Positions 43,386 through 53,307 of a stretch of 64,000 nt of DNA are shown here, piece by piece. The translations under genes and the position numbers were made by a program. A model generated the notes under the pieces. The model worked only from the letters and a program-made list of their open reading frames with translations. It had not been told where the DNA came from and ran no database searches. The stretch comes from UBA3210 sp002363635. GTDB lineage: Bacteria; Bacillota_I; Bacilli_A; RFN20; CAG-449. Positions within the stretch are counted from its first letter, which is position 1. Each line of letters begins with the position of its first letter. The stretch spans positions 1-64,000 of the forward strand of contig CAMPBT010000006.1 in the NCBI GenBank assembly GCA_946641515.1. The letters are read 5' to 3'.

Positions 43386-46022
43386 TTATTTAGCTCTTTT
43401 TGCTTTGATTGCAGCTTGTGCAGCAGCAAGTCTAGCTACTGGAACTCTGAATGGTGAACATGAAACATAATCAAGTCCTGCGTTGTTGTAGAATTCGATT
43501 GAGTTAGGTTCGCCACCAGTTTCACCACAAACACCAATGTGTAAGTTTGGTCTAGTTGCTCTACCAAGTTTGACTGCTAAAGTGACTAATTTGCCAACAC
43601 CGTGCTGGTCTAATGTCTTGAATGGATCTTCTTCGAAAATCTTGTTGCCATAGTAGTCAGGTAAGAACTTAGTAACATCGTCTCTTGAGAAACCGAATGT
43701 CATTTGTGTTAAGTCGTTTGTACCGAATGAGAAGAATTCTGCTTCTTCAGCGATTTCGTCTGCGAGTAATGCAGCTCTTGGAATTTCAATCATTGTACCA
43801 ACGTGGTATGTCATATTAACACCAGCTTCTTTGATTAATCTATCTGCTGTTGTTGTGATGATGTTCTTAACGAACTTTAATTCCTTAACATCAAGTACTA
43901 ATGGTACCATGATTTCAGGTTCAATTGCTTTACCTAATTTCTTAGAAGCATTGATTGCAGCTTTGATGATAGCTTCTGTTTGCATTTCGCAAATTTCTGG
44001 GTAAGAAACTGCTAAACGGCATCCACGGTGACCCATCATTGGGTTGAATTCGTGTAATTCTTCGATTCTATCTTTAATCTGCTGAACTGTCTTGCCAGTT
44101 GCTTTTGCAAGTTCTGCAATCTTTTCTTCTTCTTGTGGTAAGAATTCGTGTAGAGGTGGATCGAGTAAACGAACGTTGACATTTAAGCCATCCATTGTTT
44201 CATATAATCCTTCGAAGTCTTTTTGCTGCATTGGTTCAATTTCTGCTAATGCTGCTTTTCTTTCTTCGACTGTATCTGCAAGAATCATCTTTCTCATAGA
44301 GAAGATTCTGTCTTCTGCGAAGAACATGTGTTCTGTTCTGCAAAGACCAATACCTTGAGCACCGAAAGCTTTAGCTTGTGCTGCATCTCTTGGAGTATCT
44401 GCGTTTGTTCTGACTGCTAATGTTCTAGCTGCATCAACCCAACCCATTAATCTACCGAAGTAGCCTGCTGATAAGTCTGGGTTTTCTGTAGCGATAGCGC
44501 CTTCGTAAACGTTACCTGTTGAGCCATCGATTGAGACGACATCATTTGATGTATAAACTTTGCCATTGATTGTAAGAGTTTTTGCTTCTTCATCAATGAT
44601 TGCTGCTGAACAACCAGTGACACAGCATTTACCCATACCACGAGCGACAACAGCTGCGTGAGAAGTCATACCACCTCTCATTGTTAAGATAGCTTCTGAA
44701 GCGACCATACCAATGATATCTTCTGGTGATGTTTCTGCTCTAACTAAGACGACTTTTTCGCCGTTTGCGTGTCTTTCTTGAGCTTCTTCAGCTGTGAAAG
44801 CTAATTTACCTGTACCTGCACCTGGGCCAGCTGGTAAGCCTTTAGCAACTGGTGTGTGCTTATCTAAGTCTGATTTTACGAATGAAGGTAATAATAATTT
44901 ATCGAATGAAACTGCATCGATTCTTAAAACTGCTTCATCTGTTGAGATTAAGCCTTCATCGACCATATCACATGCCATCTTTAATGCAGCTGCTGGAGTT
45001 CTCTTACCGTTACGTGTTTGTAAGAAGTATAATTTACCTTCTTCAACAGTGAATTCCATATCCTGCATATCATGGTAATGTTGTTCCATCATTGTGATAG
45101 TATCCATGAATTGTTTGTAAACGTCTGGCATTCTGTTGTGTAATTCAACGATATCTAATGGAGTTCTGATACCTGCAACAACGTCTTCACCTTGAGCGTT
45201 TGGTAAGTATTCTGCTGAAACTTTCTTTTCACCAGTTGCTGGGTTTCTTGAAAATGCAACACCAGTACCTGATTTATCACCCATGTTACCGAAAGCCATT
45301 GACTGAACGTTAACTGCTGTACCCCATGAATATGGAATTGAGTACTGCATTCTGTAAACGTTAGCACGTGGGTTATCCCATGATCTGAAAACAGCGAAAA
45401 CTGCTTCTCTTAATTGAACGAATGGATCTGATGGGAATTCTTCGCCGAATACTGATTTGTAGTATTCTTTGTACTTTTTGACTAATTCTTTTAATTCTTC
45501 TGCTGTAACTTCGTAGTCGAATTTATAGCCTTTTTTTGCTTTGATTTCATCTAACATCTTATCCATTTCTGTTCTTGGATGTCCTTTTGCGATGTTAGTA
45601 AACATTAAGATGAAACGTCTGTATGAGTCATAAGCGAATCTTTCGTTGTTTGATTCTTTTGCTAAAACTTCAACAGTTTTGTCGTTTAAACCTAAGTTTA
45701 AGATTGTATCCATCATACCTGGCATAGAAACTCTAGCACCAGAACGGACTGAAACTAATAATGGTTTTGCATCTCCGCCGAATGTTTTACCTGTTGATTT
45801 TTCGATGCCGTGTACGTGTGCAACGATATCATCTAAAACTTCCTGTGGTAATGTTTTGCCATTTTCGTAGTAAAGATTACATGCTTCTGTAGTAATTGTG
45901 AAACCTTCTGGAATTGGAACACCAATGTGTGTCATTTCTGCAAGGCCAGCACCTTTACCACCTAAGAGTTCTTTACCAAGGCCGTATGCTTCTTCAAAAG
46001 CATAAACATATTTTTTTGGCAT
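43386..46022 (-). CDS. ppdK: Pyruvate, phosphate dikinase
   Basis: An 878-residue enzyme that interconverts PEP, AMP and PPi with pyruvate, ATP and Pi. An N-terminal ATP-grasp domain starts KYVYAFEEAYGLGKELLGGKGAGLAEM. The phosphohistidine is in GGMTSHAAVVARGMGKCC near 455. The C-terminal PEP barrel ends with the catalytic Cys in HIGVCGETGGEP near 833. In fermentative bacteria it can serve as a PPi-saving alternative to pyruvate kinase. It is monocistronic, with AGGAGG and an overlapping TATAAT/palindrome upstream. Confidence 0.97.
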   Translation of the reverse strand: MPKKYVYAFEEAYGLGKELLGGKGAGLAEMTHIGVPIPEGFTITTEACNLYYENGKTLPQEVLDDIVAHVHGIEKSTGKTFGGDAKPLLVSVRSGARVSMPGMMDTILNLGLNDKTVEVLAKESNNERFAYDSYRRFILMFTNIAKGHPRTEMDKMLDEIKAKKGYKFDYEVTAEELKELVKKYKEYYKSVFGEEFPSDPFVQLREAVFAVFRSWDNPRANVYRMQYSIPYSWGTAVNVQSMAFGNMGDKSGTGVAFSRNPATGEKKVSAEYLPNAQGEDVVAGIRTPLDIVELHNRMPDVYKQFMDTITMMEQHYHDMQDMEFTVEEGKLYFLQTRNGKRTPAAALKMACDMVDEGLISTDEAVLRIDAVSFDKLLLPSFVKSDLDKHTPVAKGLPAGPGAGTGKLAFTAEEAQERHANGEKVVLVRAETSPEDIIGMVASEAILTMRGGMTSHAAVVARGMGKCCVTGCSAAIIDEEAKTLTINGKVYTSNDVVSIDGSTGNVYEGAIATENPDLSAGYFGRLMGWVDAARTLAVRTNADTPRDAAQAKAFGAQGIGLCRTEHMFFAEDRIFSMRKMILADTVEERKAALAEIEPMQQKDFEGLYETMDGLNVNVRLLDPPLHEFLPQEEEKIAELAKATGKTVQQIKDRIEELHEFNPMMGHRGCRLAVSYPEICEMQTEAIIKAAINASKKLGKAIEPEIMVPLVLDVKELKFVKNIITTTADRLIKEAGVNMTYHVGTMIEIPRAALLADEIAEEAEFFSFGTNDLTQMTFGFSRDDVTKFLPDYYGNKIFEEDPFKTLDQHGVGKLVTLAVKLGRATRPNLHIGVCGETGGEPNSIEFYNNAGLDYVSCSPFRVPVARLAAAQAAIKAKRAK

Positions 46023-46042
46023 AATTTTCCTCCTGTGATAGT

Positions 46043-46064
46043 GGTTAACATTATATGTTAATCC
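46043..46064. promoter_or_regulatory. Palindrome overlapping the ppdK -10
   Basis: TTAACAT-TAT-ATGTTAA, with partly matching flanks (GG...CC), overlaps a minus-strand TATAAT about 30 nt before the ppdK ATG. It is a candidate operator; the bound regulator is unknown. Confidence 0.5.
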
Positions 46065-46143
46065 CTTTTATGCTACCGGAAATATTTTATCATAGTACAG
46101 TAATAAATTAAAGAATTTTTTTATATGTGTTTTAGTAATAAAA

Positions 46144-46176
46144 ATTAAAAAAGAACCGTTTAAGTGCGGTTCTTTA
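46144..46176 (-). terminator. Terminator of the DUF368-PAP2-RsuA operon
   Basis: The 8-bp stem AAGAACCG/CGGTTCTT with an 8-nt loop is followed on the minus strand by TTTTTT. Confidence 0.82.
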
Positions 46177-46212
46177 TAAATATTGATAATAAATTATTAT
46201 TATCTCTATACA

Positions 46213-46905
46213 CTATAACATTTTTAAATGATTTACTTCTTCATCAGTAAGTTCTCGATATTCCCCTTCTTGAAGATCACCTAATGTCAAGAAAGCAAAT
46301 TTTTCTCTATGCAATTCAATTACTTTATAACCAAAGTATTCAAACATTCTTTTTACTTGGTGATATTTACCTTGGTGAAGAGTGACTTTACAAACATTAG
46401 ATTCTAATTGTTCAATTTTTGCAGGTAGAGTTAATTCGTCATCTAAGATAATTCCAGACTCAAATTCATTTTTAATCTTCATATCTACATCTTTATCTAG
46501 TGTAGCGATATAAACTTTATCTACGTGACGTTTAGGTGAAATTAACTTATGAGCAAAATCACCATCAGTTGTGATGAGAAGTAACCCTGTAGTATCTTTA
46601 TCTAATCTACCGACAGGGAATAGTTTTAAATAGTTATATTCTGGGATTAATTCTAATACAGTATTTTGAAAATTATCTTCAGTTGCACATATATATCCCT
46701 TTGGTTTATTGAGCATGAAGTAATAATTTTCTTTGTATTCTATTACATCATCGTCGATTGATATTTCATCTACTAATGGATTAATGTTATCTTCAGGTTT
46801 TTTCGCAAAAACTCCATTAATTTTAATTCGCTTATCTTTAATGAATTTCTTTGCATCCTTTCGAGAGCCAAATCCTTGATTAGCGAGAAATTTATCTAAT
46901 CGCAT
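46213..46905 (-). CDS. RsuA/RluB-family rRNA pseudouridine synthase
   Basis: A 230-residue synthase. The N-terminal S4 domain (RLDKFLANQGFGSRKDAKKFI, residues 2-22) is followed by the catalytic domain with FPVGRLDKDTTGLLLIT, where Asp is catalytic. VCKVTLHQGKYHQVKRMF is the family C-terminal motif. The length fits RsuA (16S U516), but RluB/E cannot be ruled out. ATG 46905 is chosen with AAGGAAAA upstream. It overlaps the PAP2 gene end by 14 bp. Confidence 0.88.
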   Translation of the reverse strand: MRLDKFLANQGFGSRKDAKKFIKDKRIKINGVFAKKPEDNINPLVDEISIDDDVIEYKENYYFMLNKPKGYICATEDNFQNTVLELIPEYNYLKLFPVGRLDKDTTGLLLITTDGDFAHKLISPKRHVDKVYIATLDKDVDMKIKNEFESGIILDDELTLPAKIEQLESNVCKVTLHQGKYHQVKRMFEYFGYKVIELHREKFAFLTLGDLQEGEYRELTDEEVNHLKML

Positions 46906-47530
46906 AGAATGATTTTCCTTCTTCACCAACGTGAAGTTTTTTGCAAATGAAGTTTGTTAAATAGTACATTCCGATTGCAAATAATACGCCAAGAAGTGCG
47001 CCAACGATTACGTCAAACATAAAGTGAACACCGATAAATACTCTTGAGAAAGCAATTACTAATGCAACTGGTAAAGTAATCCAACCGAGTTTCTTATTGT
47101 AGAGCATTATATAAACTGCGCAGTTAAATGATGAGAATGAATGTCCTGATGGGAATGAACCACCTGTTTTAATTTCTAAACCTGTATTTGTTAACCAAGC
47201 TTGAATTTGATCTGCAGTAACTTCACCTGCACCAATTTGACATGGTCTATCTCTAAAACCTAATAAGTTATAGCAAAGTTTTTTGAAAACGAAATCGTTT
47301 AGAACAAAACCTAATGCTAATGTGATTATTCCACCGATTGCAAACATTGAAATTCTTTTTTCTTTTAATCCATGGTAAATAAAGATACCAGAGAAGAATA
47401 AAATCCAGAAGACTCCTCCGCTTCCAAGTCTAGTGAAAACACCTAGAATCTGATTAACAATATTATTACCGTGCCAATTATTAAAAATGAAACTAGTAAC
47501 TGCATTGTCGATATTTTGAATAAAGCTCAT
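46892..47530 (-). CDS. PAP2-family phosphatase (BcrC-like)
   Basis: A 212-residue membrane phosphatase with five to six helices. The three acid-phosphatase motifs are KKLCYNLLGFRDRP near 90, PSGHSFSSF near 129, and SRVFIGVHFMFDV near 164. The likely role is to remove a phosphate from undecaprenyl pyrophosphate or a related lipid on the outer face. It starts exactly at the stop of the DUF368 gene (1-bp overlap, TAATG). That points to lipid-carrier recycling as a joint function. Confidence 0.85.
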   Translation of the reverse strand: MSFIQNIDNAVTSFIFNNWHGNNIVNQILGVFTRLGSGGVFWILFFSGIFIYHGLKEKRISMFAIGGIITLALGFVLNDFVFKKLCYNLLGFRDRPCQIGAGEVTADQIQAWLTNTGLEIKTGGSFPSGHSFSSFNCAVYIMLYNKKLGWITLPVALVIAFSRVFIGVHFMFDVIVGALLGVLFAIGMYYLTNFICKKLHVGEEGKSFYAIR

Positions 47531-48537
47531 TAATTTTCCTCCTTATTTTCCGCAATATCTTGATTTTTAATGCTATTTTCAACGTTAGATGATTGAGTTG
47601 ATGTAGAAACGCTAGACTCTTTTTTAGAAGATAATCTTTCCATAAAGAATGTAGCGATAAAACCAATGATTAATACAAGGATAGATAAGATAATCATCCA
47701 CCACTGTAAATGATAAGATATATCAGTGTGAATAGAAGAAGTTGGATCAGGAATAATTTTTACGAATGTTAGATAATACATTGCAAATATTGATCCAATT
47801 GTTAAACCGATAACTGCGTAATTTGTTTCTGCATTGAATTTCTTTAAGAAGAATTTCATAACAAATGACATAATTATAAAACTTAATAAAACTCCTATAG
47901 CGACAGGAATTAAGTATAATACATCGTTCCAAAATCCGTTAGATTGATGACCTACTAATGCTGATTCTGCATCAGAAATAATAGCGATTAATGAACTGTA
48001 AATACCAAGAACCATTAATGACATACTTCCTGAAATGCCTGATACAACTAATGCAGAACCTGCAAAGAAACCACCTAACATTAAGTAGAACCATGTGCCA
48101 ATATTTAAGTCGGTAATGCTAACTTCAAACATTCCTGATAAGAATGAAATCCCAATAACTACAGCAACTCCTATAATACAAATTATAAGGCTTTTACGAG
48201 AAAACTTATCTTTTACTTCACTAATCATTGATGGAATGCCACCGATAACTAGACCAACGAATAATGTAACTGTGATGACTGGAATATTAGATAGCCCGTA
48301 TTTAATTGGCTTTGCTAAACCTAAAAAGCCAATGACTGCCCCAAGTAAAATTGGCAGTAAATATAAGAATGATGATTTGAATTGCTTATGAAGATTTGTA
48401 ACGGAATCGATAATTCCTTGGTGAATCTTCGTTAAGATAGATACTGTACCAGCTGATAAGCCGGGGATGATCATTGCAATGCCTATTGCTGCGCCTTTAA
48501 TCATTCTTATGAAAAAATTTCCAACTTTATTTTTCAT
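47530..48537 (-). CDS. DUF368 membrane protein (PopT-type C55-P translocase)
   Basis: A 335-residue integral membrane protein with about ten helices. The family signature IKGAAIGIAMIIPGLSAGT is at residues 13-31, and a related internal SGISGSMSLMVLGIY segment near 167 reflects the inverted repeat. DUF368 proteins have been reported as undecaprenyl-phosphate translocases (PopT). The C-terminal ~40 residues are Ser/Asn/Glu-rich. A minus-strand TATAAT (48564-48559) and GAGGGAT precede the ATG. It is the first gene of the operon with PAP2 and the pseudouridine synthase. Confidence 0.85.
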   Translation of the reverse strand: MKNKVGNFFIRMIKGAAIGIAMIIPGLSAGTVSILTKIHQGIIDSVTNLHKQFKSSFLYLLPILLGAVIGFLGLAKPIKYGLSNIPVITVTLFVGLVIGGIPSMISEVKDKFSRKSLIICIIGVAVVIGISFLSGMFEVSITDLNIGTWFYLMLGGFFAGSALVVSGISGSMSLMVLGIYSSLIAIISDAESALVGHQSNGFWNDVLYLIPVAIGVLLSFIIMSFVMKFFLKKFNAETNYAVIGLTIGSIFAMYYLTFVKIIPDPTSSIHTDISYHLQWWMIILSILVLIIGFIATFFMERLSSKKESSVSTSTQSSNVENSIKNQDIAENKEEN

Positions 48538-48607
48538 AATTTTTAATCCCTCAAGTAAATTATACTAAATTTTGATTTAATTAAAAGTATTAATAATACT
48601 TTGAATA

Positions 48608-48616
48608 TGTTAAAAT
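48608..48616 (+). promoter_or_regulatory. Extended -10 promoter of the pth-mfd operon
   Basis: TGTTAAAAT is an extended -10 about 22 nt before pth. The -35 is not clear. It is divergent from the DUF368 promoter in the same 100-bp gap. Confidence 0.55.
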
Positions 48617-48637
48617 AGTCACGCCGGAGGTAAATGT

Positions 48638-49192
48638 ATGATATTAATTGTAGGTTTAGGAAATCCAGGACAAGAATATGCACATACTCGCCATAACATG
48701 GGCTTTGATGCTATTGATTATCTTATGGAACATAAAGTTGGAGAAGAAATAAATAAAGCAGGATTCAAAGGGTTATATTGTAAAGCAGCTTTTGGAGGAC
48801 AGCAAGTTTTATTTTTAAAGCCACAAACATTTATGAACTTATCAGGTACATCAGTACAAGAAATTGTTAATTTCTATAAAATTGATGTAGATGATATTAT
48901 TGTTCTATATGATGATATGGATTTAGAACCTGGTAGAATTAGATTACGTGCATCTGGTTCAGGAGGAGGACATAAAGGAATGGGAAACATTATCCAGTGC
49001 CTAGGAACTGATAAGATTAAACGTGTCAGAATTGGTATTGGTAAAGCACCTAGATCCGTTATTGACTTTGTTTTAGAAAAGCCAAGAGGCGAAGACAAAG
49101 AAAACATCGAAATTGCAATTGCTAAAGCTGCAGATGCAGTTGAAGATTATGTTGAAAACGGATTTGCTCATGCGATGAACCATTTCAACTAA
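48638..49192 (+). CDS. pth: Peptidyl-tRNA hydrolase
   Basis: A 184-residue enzyme that frees tRNA from drop-off peptidyl-tRNA. The motifs GLGNPGQEYAHTRHNMGF (with the catalytic His), KPQTFMNLSG, and DDMDLEPGRIRLRASGSGGG are present. CGGAGG is upstream. pth-mfd-rqcP-divIC is a conserved Bacillota order. Confidence 0.97.
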   Translation: MILIVGLGNPGQEYAHTRHNMGFDAIDYLMEHKVGEEINKAGFKGLYCKAAFGGQQVLFLKPQTFMNLSGTSVQEIVNFYKIDVDDIIVLYDDMDLEPGRIRLRASGSGGGHKGMGNIIQCLGTDKIKRVRIGIGKAPRSVIDFVLEKPRGEDKENIEIAIAKAADAVEDYVENGFAHAMNHFN

Positions 49193-49194
49193 TT

Positions 49195-52100
49195 ATGCTA
49201 TCTATTTTAGATAAGATTAAAAATTATGAAATTGTTACCCACCTTGAAAATCAAGATGGGCATTTTGTGATTCAAGATACATTGGCGTTTTCTTTAACTA
49301 TTTCTGCAGTTTTTGCGAAAAAACCTCAGAAAATTTTAATCAATTGTCCTAACTTATATTCTGCACAAGATATATATGAACATATTACTTCTGTTCTTGG
49401 TGAAGATGATGTTTTATTCTTTCCTCAAGATGAAATATTTAGAGTAGATGTAAATGCTTATTCTAGAGAAATGTTATCTCAAAGATTATATTGTATGCAT
49501 GAATGCTTAAAAAATAATAACAAAATTATTATCACTCATTCTTCATCTTTAACTAGATATTTACCTGATCCAAAAGTTTTTGAGGAACATTGCATTAAGA
49601 TTAAGGTAGGCAATGAATTTGATATTAAGAAATTAGTTAATACAATTACTAAACAAGGATATAAAAGAGTTAATAAAATTGATGGACCATTGCAGTTTGC
49701 TCAACGTGGCGATATCGTCGATGTATTTCCTATTAACGCTGATAGACCATATAGAATTGAATTTTTTGATGTTGAAGTAGAATCAATTAGACAATTTGAT
49801 ATTTCTTCTCAATTATCTGATAAAGAATTTGAAGAGATTTCTATATTACCAGCTTTAGATATTATTTTAACTGATGAAGAGAGAGAAAGACTTCCTATTG
49901 TATTACGTGAAGAAGCTAAAAAAGCTCAATTCCGTATTGGTGGAGATGAATATTATAAACTTTTAGATAGAACCAAAGACCTCATTGATAATATTAATGA
50001 GAATGGTTTTGACGAAAACTACTATAACCTATATCAATTATTAGTAACTAAGCCATTTGATATTATTGATTATGTTAAACCTGATTTGGCAATTGAATAT
50101 GATTCAAAACAATGTAAAACTTCAATGGATTTACTTCTTTCTCAAATATATGATTATTTCTCTGAATTATATAAAGGTGGAATTTCTTTACCTTTATATA
50201 ATCCTTATGAAAACTTAGATGATGCTTATTTGAAGTTTAATAAACTAATAAAAACTACTAAAGATTATTCTGGAGTAAACGATTTTGAATTACCTATTAG
50301 AGGTATTACTAAAGCAGCTTCTAATATTTTTAAAGCTATCGAAATGATTAAAGAATATAATGATGAAGGTAAAAAAGTTATCATCTGTTTGGATGAAACT
50401 CAATATGATTCTTTTAAACAATATCTAGATGAATATGAAATAAAATATGAAGAAATAAATCCTAATGATATTCCTAATGAAAACCTTGGGATTACACACG
50501 AAAAACTCATAGAAGGATTTGAGTTTTATCGAGAAAAACTCGTAATTTTATCACAGAGAGAAATATATGGATATAGGCCTAAAGTTACTAGATATTTACA
50601 GCGTTTTAAGAATGCGACAATATTAAAATCATATGACGAATTACAACCAGGGGATTATGTAGTACATGAAGAATGTGGTATTGGTTGTTTTGATTCTATT
50701 ACTACTTTAACTGTTAGCGGCATGCATAAAGACTTCCTTAAAATTCAATATGCAGGAACTGGCGTATTATATGTTCCTCTTGAACAGTTTAAACTTGTTA
50801 GAAAATATGTTTCTAAAGAAGGTGCTGTTCCTAAAGTTAATAAACTTGGCGGCGGTGAATGGGAAAAGACAAAGAAGAAGATTAAAGAAAGAGTCAATCT
50901 TTTAGCAGATAGACTTATTAAACTTTACGCTGAAAGAAATGCTACCCCAGGATATGCTTTTAAGCCAGATGATGAATTCCAAGCAGCGTTTGAAAAAGCA
51001 TTCCCTTATCCTTTAACAGAAGATCAACAAAAAGCAGTTGATGAAATTAAGAGAGATATGGAATCACCTCATCCAATGGATAGATTATTATGTGGGGATG
51101 TTGGCTTTGGTAAAACTGAAGTTGCTTTTAGAGCGGCTTTTAAGGCTATTTTAAGTGGCCAACAAGTTGCGCTTTTATGCCCTACTACTTTACTTGCAAG
51201 ACAACATTATGAAAAAGCATTAGAAAGATTCTCTTTATTTGGAGTTAATGTATGTATGTTCTCTAGATTTGTTCCTCAAAGTCATCAGAACGAACAGATT
51301 AAACAAATTAAAGAAGGTAAAATCCATTTTATTATTGGTACACATAGAATCTTATCTAAAGAAATTGAAATTCCTAATCTAAAATTATTAATTATTGATG
51401 AAGAACAAAGATTTGGGGTTGAACATAAAGAAAAAATTAAAGAAATGAGTAAGAATATTGATGTTCTTACTTTAACTGCTACTCCAATCCCTAGAACTCT
51501 TCAAATGTCCTTACTTAACATTAGAAGCTTATCTCAATTACAAAGCGCTCCATCTAATAGAATGCCTATTCAAACATATGTTATTCCTCAAAGTGATGAT
51601 GTAATTAAAGAAGCTATTGAAAAAGAATTAGCGAGAAAAGGCCAAGTTTTCTATTTACATAACATTACTTTCTCAACTGGTTCTACAGTTACTAAACTAC
51701 AAAAACTTATTCCTAATGCAAGAATAGATGTAGTACATGGAAAGATGGATAAAGACGAAATTGAAGAAGTAATGGCAAAGTTCTATGCTGGTGAAATTGA
51801 TATTTTAGTATGTACTTCAATTATTGAAACAGGGTTAGATATTAGTAATGCAAATACTATTCTAATCGAGAATGCTGATAACTTTGGTCTAGCACAGCTT
51901 TATCAAATTAAAGGTAGAGTAGGTAGATCAAATAGAATTGCATATGCATATTTGATGTATAACGATAAAAAAGAATTATCGGATGTTGCAAGAAAGAGAT
52001 TAAAAGCAATTAAAGATTTTACTGAACTTGGTTCTGGATTTAAGATTGCCCAACGAGATTTAACTATTAGAGGTGCAGGAGATATCTTAGGACCTGAACA

Positions 52101-52680
52101 AGCTGGTTTCATTGATACTGTTGGTATTGATATGTATTTAAAACTTTTAAACGAAGTTGTAAAAGAAAAACAAGGTGAAGAATTACCTCAAGACAATATC
52201 AAAGTATCTAATATTCAAATGGATGCATATATTCCTAAGAAATACGCAGAAAATGATGGCGATAAACTTGAGATTTATCGAGAAATCCAAACAATTTCTA
52301 CATTACCTAACTTAGAAATTTTTAAAGAAAAACTTAAAGATATCTATGGAAAACTACCTTCTGAAGTAGAACTCTTATTAAGAAAAAGAAAAATCGATAT
52401 TCTCTCTTCATCTATCTATATTGAATCGATGGTTGAAGAAAATGGTGGCGCAACTGTTGTATTAACTCAAGAAGCTTCTAAATTAAATAGAATTGGTATT
52501 CTTCTTTTTGAAAACTTAGGAAAAAGTGCAAGTTATATTAGAGCAACTTTCGCTGATAGAAAAATTCGTTTAAGATTAAATAAGACAATGAATTATTTAG
52601 ATCATTTAGAAAAAATGCTTCAAGCAATTAATGATTCATGTATGAATCTTGAAAGGGGTAATCAAAATGAGATTAGATAA
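49195..52680 (+). CDS. mfd: Transcription-repair coupling factor
   Basis: An 1161-residue SF2 translocase that removes stalled RNA polymerase and recruits UvrA. UvrB-like N-terminal domains (1-350) are followed by the RNA polymerase-interacting domain (LQPGDYVVHEECGIGCF near 483) and the motor with GDVGFGKTEVAFRAAFKA near 640 and DEEQRFGV near 739. QIKGRVGRSNRIAYAYLMY and the C-terminal D7 domain follow. It starts 2 nt after the pth stop. Confidence 0.97.
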   Translation: MLSILDKIKNYEIVTHLENQDGHFVIQDTLAFSLTISAVFAKKPQKILINCPNLYSAQDIYEHITSVLGEDDVLFFPQDEIFRVDVNAYSREMLSQRLYCMHECLKNNNKIIITHSSSLTRYLPDPKVFEEHCIKIKVGNEFDIKKLVNTITKQGYKRVNKIDGPLQFAQRGDIVDVFPINADRPYRIEFFDVEVESIRQFDISSQLSDKEFEEISILPALDIILTDEERERLPIVLREEAKKAQFRIGGDEYYKLLDRTKDLIDNINENGFDENYYNLYQLLVTKPFDIIDYVKPDLAIEYDSKQCKTSMDLLLSQIYDYFSELYKGGISLPLYNPYENLDDAYLKFNKLIKTTKDYSGVNDFELPIRGITKAASNIFKAIEMIKEYNDEGKKVIICLDETQYDSFKQYLDEYEIKYEEINPNDIPNENLGITHEKLIEGFEFYREKLVILSQREIYGYRPKVTRYLQRFKNATILKSYDELQPGDYVVHEECGIGCFDSITTLTVSGMHKDFLKIQYAGTGVLYVPLEQFKLVRKYVSKEGAVPKVNKLGGGEWEKTKKKIKERVNLLADRLIKLYAERNATPGYAFKPDDEFQAAFEKAFPYPLTEDQQKAVDEIKRDMESPHPMDRLLCGDVGFGKTEVAFRAAFKAILSGQQVALLCPTTLLARQHYEKALERFSLFGVNVCMFSRFVPQSHQNEQIKQIKEGKIHFIIGTHRILSKEIEIPNLKLLIIDEEQRFGVEHKEKIKEMSKNIDVLTLTATPIPRTLQMSLLNIRSLSQLQSAPSNRMPIQTYVIPQSDDVIKEAIEKELARKGQVFYLHNITFSTGSTVTKLQKLIPNARIDVVHGKMDKDEIEEVMAKFYAGEIDILVCTSIIETGLDISNANTILIENADNFGLAQLYQIKGRVGRSNRIAYAYLMYNDKKELSDVARKRLKAIKDFTELGSGFKIAQRDLTIRGAGDILGPEQAGFIDTVGIDMYLKLLNEVVKEKQGEELPQDNIKVSNIQMDAYIPKKYAENDGDKLEIYREIQTISTLPNLEIFKEKLKDIYGKLPSEVELLLRKRKIDILSSSIYIESMVEENGGATVVLTQEASKLNRIGILLFENLGKSASYIRATFADRKIRLRLNKTMNYLDHLEKMLQAINDSCMNLERGNQNEIR

Positions 52681-52927
52681 ATACTTAAAGGTTAGCAGAG
52701 TAATTAAACGTAGAACTATTGCTAAAGATATATTAGATTTAGGATTTGTTAAACTAAATGATAGAGTTGCAAAACCCTCTGCTGAAGTTAATGTTGGCGA
52801 TATTATAGAACTTAAACTCGGTGATAGATTATATACAATAAGAGTTAAGGCAATAAAAGAATTCGCAAAAAAAGAGCAGGGCGGAGAAATGTATGAAATT
52901 ATAGAGGATAAGACTATAATTTCATAG
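52667..52927 (+). CDS. rqcP: S4-domain protein RqcP
   Basis: An 86-residue S4-domain protein (RLDKYLKVSRVIKRRTIAKDI). In B. subtilis RqcP works with RqcH in alanine-tailing ribosome quality control. ATG 52667 lies inside the mfd end (14-bp overlap), with AAAGGGG upstream. Confidence 0.9.
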   Translation: MRLDKYLKVSRVIKRRTIAKDILDLGFVKLNDRVAKPSAEVNVGDIIELKLGDRLYTIRVKAIKEFAKKEQGGEMYEIIEDKTIIS

Positions 52928-52983
52928 AATAAATTGAAAAGAAAAATATTCGATGTTAAGATATTAATATCTTAGGTGATTAT

Positions 52984-53271
52984 ATGAGCAAGATTCGTAG
53001 TAAAGCTGAAAATAGAACTATAAGCATAATCGCAATAATAATATTTGTTATTTCGATTGTTTTAGTTATTGCGTCAGTTATATGGATAATGAATCTATAT
53101 AAAGAAAACGATAGATTAAATCATATTAAAGATAACCTAGTTCGACAGATTGAAAATCAAAGTGATTATAAAGAACTCCACGAAGATCAATATTACACAG
53201 TATATGTTGAAGATGATTATGCTGTATTTAATGATACTCAAGGAGATCCATTAATTGTTTATTCAAAATAA
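52984..53271 (+). CDS. divIC: FtsB/DivIC-like division protein
   Basis: A 95-residue single-pass protein: a basic cytosolic start, one membrane helix (about 13-37), then a short coiled coil (LYKENDRLNHIKDNLVRQI) and a small C-terminal extracytoplasmic domain. The position after rqcP fits DivIC of the divisome. It is closed by a terminator, so tilS is set apart. Confidence 0.8.
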   Translation: MSKIRSKAENRTISIIAIIIFVISIVLVIASVIWIMNLYKENDRLNHIKDNLVRQIENQSDYKELHEDQYYTVYVEDDYAVFNDTQGDPLIVYSK

Positions 53272-53293
53272 CTAGGGTTAAACCTAGTTTTTT
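53270..53293 (+). terminator. Terminator between divIC and tilS
   Basis: AACTAGG/CCTAGTT (53270-53276, 53283-53289) with a 6-nt loop, then a T-run. The tilS ATG is only about 15 bp later, so tilS needs read-through or its own start signals. Confidence 0.82.
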
Positions 53294-53307
53294 TACGGAA
53301 AAAGTTT

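Noticed and set aside
45360..45375. CACGTG in ppdK as a parS site
   Set aside because: The core is flanked by TTAG and GGTT, so it lacks the TTTC/GAAA arms.
43386..46022. Several long reading frames antisense to or overlapping ppdK, gyrB and ftsH
   Set aside because: They are shadows of strongly coding genes, have no ribosome-binding sites and show no recognisable family.
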